Origin: a virus
IMG/VR virus record: IMGVR_UViG_3300038856_000019
Coordinates: 1 to 24,293 of that record
DNA: 24,293 nucleotides
Strand: one strand, 5' to 3'
The position numbers were made by a program, and so were the translations under genes. The notes under the pieces are model-generated. The model searched no databases and was not told where the DNA came from. It saw nothing but the letters and a program-made list of their open reading frames with translations. Below, piece by piece: positions 20,575 through 24,293 of the stretch (position 1 is its first letter; each line of letters opens with the position of its first letter).

Positions 20575-22071
20575 ATGGCTCGCCATCCTATCCGTCGCGT
20601 GGTCGCGCTGCTGGCGTCGCTGGTCCTGGTTCTAACTCTGGGAGGTGCGGTGGCCGGCGAGCTTGCGACCGTCAAGGTTGAGTTGTTCTACTCCGGCGCG
20701 TGGCATGACATCACCGCGGACACCCGGACGCCGATCACGATCGACGACGGGACACCCAACGAGGGTACGGCCTGGTGGCCGGACCCTGGCACGGTGAGCT
20801 TGCGGCTGAACAACGGCCCGTCCAACGTCTACGCCGGATCGTCGGGGGTCTACGACCCGGACAACCCGCGCTCACCGCTTTACGGGCTCATCAACGACGG
20901 GACCCAGATCCGGGTGTCCGCCGCGCTGGGCTCCAACCCGCTGTCCGTGCGGTGCGTGATGGAGCTGTCGGACTGGTCTCCGGGTTGGGACCCGGACGCC
21001 GAGGAGTCCGGCGACGTGTGGATCGACGTGACCGCATCCGGCATCACCCGGCGGCTGGGGATCCCAGGCTCGCCGCTGTTGCCTGCGCTGCAACGGGCCT
21101 CGAATGCCGCTGTGCAGGCATCCTGGCCGTTGGCCAGTCTGCCGCAGGACGCGCGGCGTGCCCCCTCGGCGCGATCAGGCGGGTCGGACGCGATCATCCG
21201 ACCCACGAGCAGCGGGCAGCTCGCGTTCGCGGTCGAGTTCGGGGCCGACAACACCGCCCCAGGGCTGGGGGCGATGCCCACCGTGAAGCAGTCCCAGACC
21301 GGGTTTGGCCTGACCGGGCAACTGCCTGTCGGTATCACGGAGCCGTTCGCGTCGATGATGTGGGGCCGCGCCGCTGGGGACAACATATCCGGCCAGTTCA
21401 CTATGTGGCTGGACACAGAGGACACGAAGTGGCTGCTGTGGGTGCTGTGGGAGACGCCATCCACAGGCGTGAACCTGGTGATCGTCGAGGCGCGGGACGC
21501 CGACGGCAGCACCCTGGTGTCGTTGTCGAACAGCTCGGCCATCTCCTACGATGATTTGTGGCACAGTTACGCGCTCATGGTTGAACAGGACGGCTCCGAC
21601 GCGGTCGTGACCGTGTACCGGGACGCGGCGGAAATAGCGATGTCGGTTGGTAGTGGCAGCCTGTCCGGGATCGACGTTGGTGCGCCCCGGCAGGTCCGGG
21701 CGACCGGCACGCTGACCACCAACGCGGGGGATGGTCAGTCCGTGGGATACCCCACGGTCCTGTCCGGGACGGCTGCGGTGATCACTGCGGCGGTGGCCGA
21801 CCTGCACACCGCTGGCACCGGCCACGTCGGCGAGACCGCCGGCCGTCGGTTCGAGCGGCTGTGCTCGGAGCAAGGTGTGGCGTTCACATCCACGGGTGAC
21901 CTGGACGAGACGCGGCCGATGGGACCACAGAAGCCGGCGCGGCTGGTGGCGCTGCTGCGTGAGTGCGCCAAGGCGGAGGCGGCCGGGGCGCAGGCACCCA
22001 TCGTGCGTGAACAGCAGACCGCGCTCGGGTTGCACTTCCGGACGCTGCGCTCGTTCTACATCACCGAGTAG
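20575..22071 (+). CDS. Minor tail/baseplate protein with a signal-peptide-like N-terminus
   Basis: From ATG 20575 the protein has 498 residues. Residues 1-28 (MARHPIRRVVALLASL, then VLVLTLGGAVAG) look like a signal peptide with basic n-region, hydrophobic core and AVA at 25-27, unusual for a tail protein. The rest begins ATVKVELFYSGAWHDITADT, the start typical of distal tail/baseplate proteins of actinophages, followed by RSPLYGLINDGTQIRVSA. A LamG-like segment spans about 240-360 (QFTMWLDTEDTKWLLWVLWE, DLWHSYALMVEQDGSDAVVT). An internal GTG at 20650 (codon 26) has GGGAGG at 20640-20645 and would give a protein without the signal-like segment; that may be the main start. Both could be used. 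Confidence 0.75.
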   Translation: MARHPIRRVVALLASLVLVLTLGGAVAGELATVKVELFYSGAWHDITADTRTPITIDDGTPNEGTAWWPDPGTVSLRLNNGPSNVYAGSSGVYDPDNPRSPLYGLINDGTQIRVSAALGSNPLSVRCVMELSDWSPGWDPDAEESGDVWIDVTASGITRRLGIPGSPLLPALQRASNAAVQASWPLASLPQDARRAPSARSGGSDAIIRPTSSGQLAFAVEFGADNTAPGLGAMPTVKQSQTGFGLTGQLPVGITEPFASMMWGRAAGDNISGQFTMWLDTEDTKWLLWVLWETPSTGVNLVIVEARDADGSTLVSLSNSSAISYDDLWHSYALMVEQDGSDAVVTVYRDAAEIAMSVGSGSLSGIDVGAPRQVRATGTLTTNAGDGQSVGYPTVLSGTAAVITAAVADLHTAGTGHVGETAGRRFERLCSEQGVAFTSTGDLDETRPMGPQKPARLVALLRECAKAEAAGAQAPIVREQQTALGLHFRTLRSFYITE

Positions 22072-22116
22072 TCCGCCGGGCCTACCCCCGGCACCGTTCC
22101 CAGCAGGGGGTGAGCC

Positions 22117-23619
22117 TTGGCCGCACCTGTGCTCACGCTGTCCTACGGCGACGGCGAGGTCGGGCCACCGTTCCGGCCGGTGCGCGACGACTCGATCACC
22201 GCGAACCTGGTCACCGCCAAGCGGGAGGACGGCGGGGAGGCCACCGCCGAGCGGACCACTGGCCCGCGCTCGACCCAGGACCCGCCCGACGGCATCGGCC
22301 TGTACGACCGGGACGACACGTTCAACGTGGCCACGGACGAGCAGTTGCCGAACATGGCCGGCCATTGGCTGAACCATGGCACACAGTCCCCGAGGCGCTA
22401 CCCGGTGCTGCGGGTCAACGTGCGCGGCCTGTCCGTGCGGACCGGCGGTGAGGCGCTGGTCGGTGACGCGCTGGACCTGGTGCGCGGTGACCGGGTGCTG
22501 GTCACGGACCCGCCGGACTGGCTGGCGGGTGAGGACGTGGACCAGTTGCTGCTGGGCCGGTCCGAGCGCATCGACCAGGACGAGTGGCTGATCGATTGGC
22601 ACACGACACCGGCCGGCCCGTACACGGTGGGCACCTACCAGTCCGGGTCGCCGGAGCCGGGGCCCGCGGAGCCGGCGAGGTACGCGAGCGCCGGGTGTGA
22701 GGTCGTAGCCGGGCTGGTATTGCCGGGCACGTCCGGCGACTACGCGTCCACTCCGGACGCGGCGGTGCTGGACATCACCGGGGACATCGACATGCGTGCG
22801 TTGCTGCACCTGCCTCATGGCTGGGTGCAGCCCGGTGGCGAGTCCGACCCCCACGACATCGTTTCCAAGTACGTCATCGGCACCGACCAGCGGTCCTATT
22901 CGTTGTTCCTGGTGGGTGTGACCCCGAACCTTGGGTGGTCGGAGGCCGGTAGTGACGTGAAGTTCGCCGCGGCCACGGAGGTGCCCACTTCGGCGGGTGT
23001 GGTGGGGCTGCGGGCGACTCTGGACGCGGACAACGGCGCGTCCGGGCGGACGGTCACGTTCTACACCCTGGCCTCCGGTGTCACCGACCTGAACGCCGAC
23101 GACACACTGTGGACCCAGCTCGGGGATCCGGTGGTGCAGGCCGGGGCAACGTCCATCCACGCCGGCACCGCACCGCTGGAGGTCGGGTCGAGGGAGGTCG
23201 GCACGGCTGACTTCTTCGTCGGGACGGTGCTGGCGATGCAGGTGCGCGACGGCATCGCCGGCACGGTGGTGGCATCCGCCGACTTCGCCGCACAGGCGGA
23301 GGGCACCACGTCGTTCTCCGACTCGGCGGGCAATACCTGGACGGTGCACGGGGACGCGGAGATCCTGCATCCGGTCTCCGGCACGTCGACGGCGTTGACG
23401 GTGGTCACGACCCTGGGCCCGGCGTGGACCACGGACACGGCCGCGGTGCCGCTGGACCTGCGGGTCGCGGGGGTGCGGCCCCGGGTCACCGCCATCGCGG
23501 CGGAGTCCAACGGGGTGCAGGTGCTCACGATCGAACAGACCCCGGTCAACGGGGTGAACAAGACGATTCCGGCCGGGTCCGACGTGCAGCTGTGGACCCC
23601 TGCCCGGTACGGCCTGTAG
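22117..23619 (+). CDS. Minor tail protein with LamG-like domain
   Basis: This 500-residue protein starts at a TTG about six bases after AGGGGGTGAG. Residues about 1-170 (FRPVRDDSITANLVTAKRED, DDTFNVATDEQLPNMAGHW, RVLVTDPPDWLAGEDVDQLL) resemble the hub or baseplate-like part of actinophage tail-tip proteins. A concanavalin/LamG-like domain lies at about 200-400 (DYASTPDAAVLDITGDIDMR, SKYVIGTDQRSYSLFLVG, FFVGTVLAMQVRDGIAGTVV). The C-terminal ~80 residues (AVPLDLRVAGVRPRVTAIAA, LTIEQTPVNGVNKTI) form a beta domain. Likely a tail-tip or receptor-binding component. It follows the previous gene by 45 bases. Confidence 0.72.
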   Translation: MAAPVLTLSYGDGEVGPPFRPVRDDSITANLVTAKREDGGEATAERTTGPRSTQDPPDGIGLYDRDDTFNVATDEQLPNMAGHWLNHGTQSPRRYPVLRVNVRGLSVRTGGEALVGDALDLVRGDRVLVTDPPDWLAGEDVDQLLLGRSERIDQDEWLIDWHTTPAGPYTVGTYQSGSPEPGPAEPARYASAGCEVVAGLVLPGTSGDYASTPDAAVLDITGDIDMRALLHLPHGWVQPGGESDPHDIVSKYVIGTDQRSYSLFLVGVTPNLGWSEAGSDVKFAAATEVPTSAGVVGLRATLDADNGASGRTVTFYTLASGVTDLNADDTLWTQLGDPVVQAGATSIHAGTAPLEVGSREVGTADFFVGTVLAMQVRDGIAGTVVASADFAAQAEGTTSFSDSAGNTWTVHGDAEILHPVSGTSTALTVVTTLGPAWTTDTAAVPLDLRVAGVRPRVTAIAAESNGVQVLTIEQTPVNGVNKTIPAGSDVQLWTPARYGL

Positions 23620-23628
23620 GAGGATGCG

Positions 23629-24084
23629 ATGCCAGCCGCCGGTGATCTGATCCTTGCCGCGGACTTCCCCGCGAAAGTGACCGCGCGGGTGGGCGCCACG
23701 TTCACGGATTTCGATCCGACCGGATACGAGGCCACCAGCACCCCGTGCGAGATCACGTTCGTGGTGGGCACGTCGGGTGACGGCGTCCTGCATTTCTTCG
23801 TGCGCTGGAACCCGGACACGAACGGGGAGCGGCTGAACGCCGATGTGGAGATCCGGGAGGACGACTCCAGCGGCACGCCAATCCACAGTCCCGATGAGAC
23901 GACCGGCGGGGTCTCGATGCGGCAGGGTGACGCGGCCACCGCGGGCGACAACTTCTACGGCGAGCGTGACCTCAACGAGTTCGGCTTGACGCCAGGCGGG
24001 ACCTACTGGGCGCAGTTGCAGATCGACCTGTCCGGCACCACGTCGGACATCTTCGATCAGCGGCTGACCTTCAGGCCGGCATAG
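23629..24084 (+). CDS. Small tail-region structural protein
   Basis: This 151-residue, acidic, beta-rich protein starts at an ATG with AGGAGG (about 23619-23624) just upstream. It begins MPAAGDLILAADFPAKVTAR and continues with STPCEITFVVGTSGDGVLHF, FVRWNPDTNGERLNADVEIR and TYWAQLQIDLSGTTSDIFDQ. The pattern suits a small beta-sandwich of the tail tip. No catalytic motif is seen. The next coding element begins ten bases after its stop. Confidence 0.65.
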   Translation: MPAAGDLILAADFPAKVTARVGATFTDFDPTGYEATSTPCEITFVVGTSGDGVLHFFVRWNPDTNGERLNADVEIREDDSSGTPIHSPDETTGGVSMRQGDAATAGDNFYGERDLNEFGLTPGGTYWAQLQIDLSGTTSDIFDQRLTFRPA

Positions 24085-24094
24085 GAGGCTCACC

Positions 24095-24160
24095 GTGGAC
24101 ATCGTCAGCCGTGAGGCGGCCGGCCTGCCGCCGAGGAGATCCCGTGCCGACCTACGCTGA
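24095..24160 (+). CDS. 21-residue peptide with a strong ribosome binding site
   Basis: AGGAGG (24083-24088) lies six bases before GTG 24095, which opens a 21-codon frame (MDIVSREAAGLPPRRSRADL plus Arg) ending at TGA 24158-24160. It overlaps the start of the next gene by 17 bases. It may be a leader peptide that couples translation into the next gene. The sequence slightly resembles the first residues of actinophage amidase endolysins ('IVSRxxxGxxPPRS'), so a truncated remnant is another option. Confidence 0.4.
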   Translation: MDIVSREAAGLPPRRSRADLR

Positions 24161-24293
24161 GCTCCAAGCCGAAACCTGGTGGGGCAGGGAGATCGCACCC
24201 GCGCCGCTGCGCCGGCTGGGAGAACGCCTCCGCACCGCCTACGACCGCCCGGCGGTGGCGGTCGGGATCAAGGGCGACAACGTCCACCTGCGT
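24144..24293 (+). CDS. Conserved actinophage tail-proximal protein, 5' part only
   Basis: GTG 24144 has GAGGAG (24133-24138) five bases upstream and opens a frame that runs off the end of the window after 50 codons (MPTYAELQAETWWGREIAPA, then LRRLGERLRTAYDRPAVAVG, then IKGDNVHLR). The 'YAELQAExWWGREI...LG..L...GRP..AxGTKGDxxHLxG' pattern is one I know from actinophage and prophage proteins encoded after the minor tail genes, near lysis genes. Function is not known to me; the C-terminal part lies outside the window. Confidence 0.65.
   Translation, partial: MPTYAELQAETWWGREIAPAPLRRLGERLRTAYDRPAVAVGIKGDNVHLR

Noticed and set aside
21175-24198. Very long minus-strand open frame (about 1000 codons) opposite the tail genes
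   Set aside because: Very high GC at third positions leaves few stops in the opposite strand. Its translation is rich in Arg, Pro, His and Val with no recognisable domains, while the + strand proteins have clear tail features.
1-24293. CRISPR array, integrase, transposase, rRNA or attachment site
   Set aside because: No regular spacer-repeat pattern, no recombinase or DDE motifs, and no attachment-site duplication could be seen in the window.

Overview
The window is part of a tailed bacteriophage or prophage genome (siphovirus-like, HK97-type head) from a high-GC actinomycete background. Support for this comes from the very GC-rich third codon positions, frequent GTG starts, GGAGG-type ribosome binding sites, an Lsr2-type DNA-binding domain and a TylF-type sugar methyltransferase. 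The host genus cannot be fixed from the sequence. No integrase, repressor, lysis cassette, rRNA, CRISPR array or insertion sequence is visible. The window starts just upstream of the packaging genes and ends inside a tail-proximal gene.

Layout, almost all on the + strand and largely translationally coupled through 1-, 4- or 8-nt overlaps. 1-2350: a possible leaderless promoter, a PLD-like/terminase-small-subunit-like fusion and the large terminase. 2350-2805: a LicD-like nucleotidyltransferase. 2806-3056: a non-coding, strongly structured stretch with tRNA-like pieces. 3057-6849: small membrane protein, portal, prohead protease and major capsid protein. 6856-7254: a hairpin, then a small head protein with an Lsr2 C-terminal domain. 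7247-11672: a sugar-modification cassette of two glycosyltransferase-like proteins, a TylF-like O-methyltransferase, an NAD-dependent epimerase/dehydratase, a nucleotidyltransferase and two small unknown proteins. 11673-11867: a gap with weak hairpins. 11868-14612: small structural proteins and a repeat-rich fibre-like protein. 14615-15897: head-tail connector and tail-completion-like proteins. 15903-16106: a probable antisense cysteine-rich microprotein. 16138-17316: two paralogous tail-tube proteins in tandem. 17316-18382: a gp10-like neck/tail protein and a tail assembly chaperone with a -1 frameshift on GGGAAAA. 18562-20510: a tape measure gene whose first codons are cut off by an 8-nt insertion. 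20575-24293: minor tail/baseplate proteins, one with a signal-peptide-like N-terminus behind a hairpin that overlaps its ribosome binding site.

The gene order is the normal late operon of an actinophage: packaging, head, connectors, tail tube, chaperone, tape measure, tip. The main departure is about 4.4 kb of sugar-chemistry genes placed immediately after the capsid genes, plus a LicD-like gene between terminase and portal. The simplest reading, an inference, is that this phage makes and attaches a modified, probably O-methylated sugar to its own virion proteins or to the host surface late in infection.

Other items worth a second look are a large terminase whose nuclease domain seems to have lost its acidic residues next to a small-terminase-like protein carrying a PLD-like domain, the broken 5' end of the tape measure gene, the antisense cysteine-rich gene and the structured region at 2806-3056.
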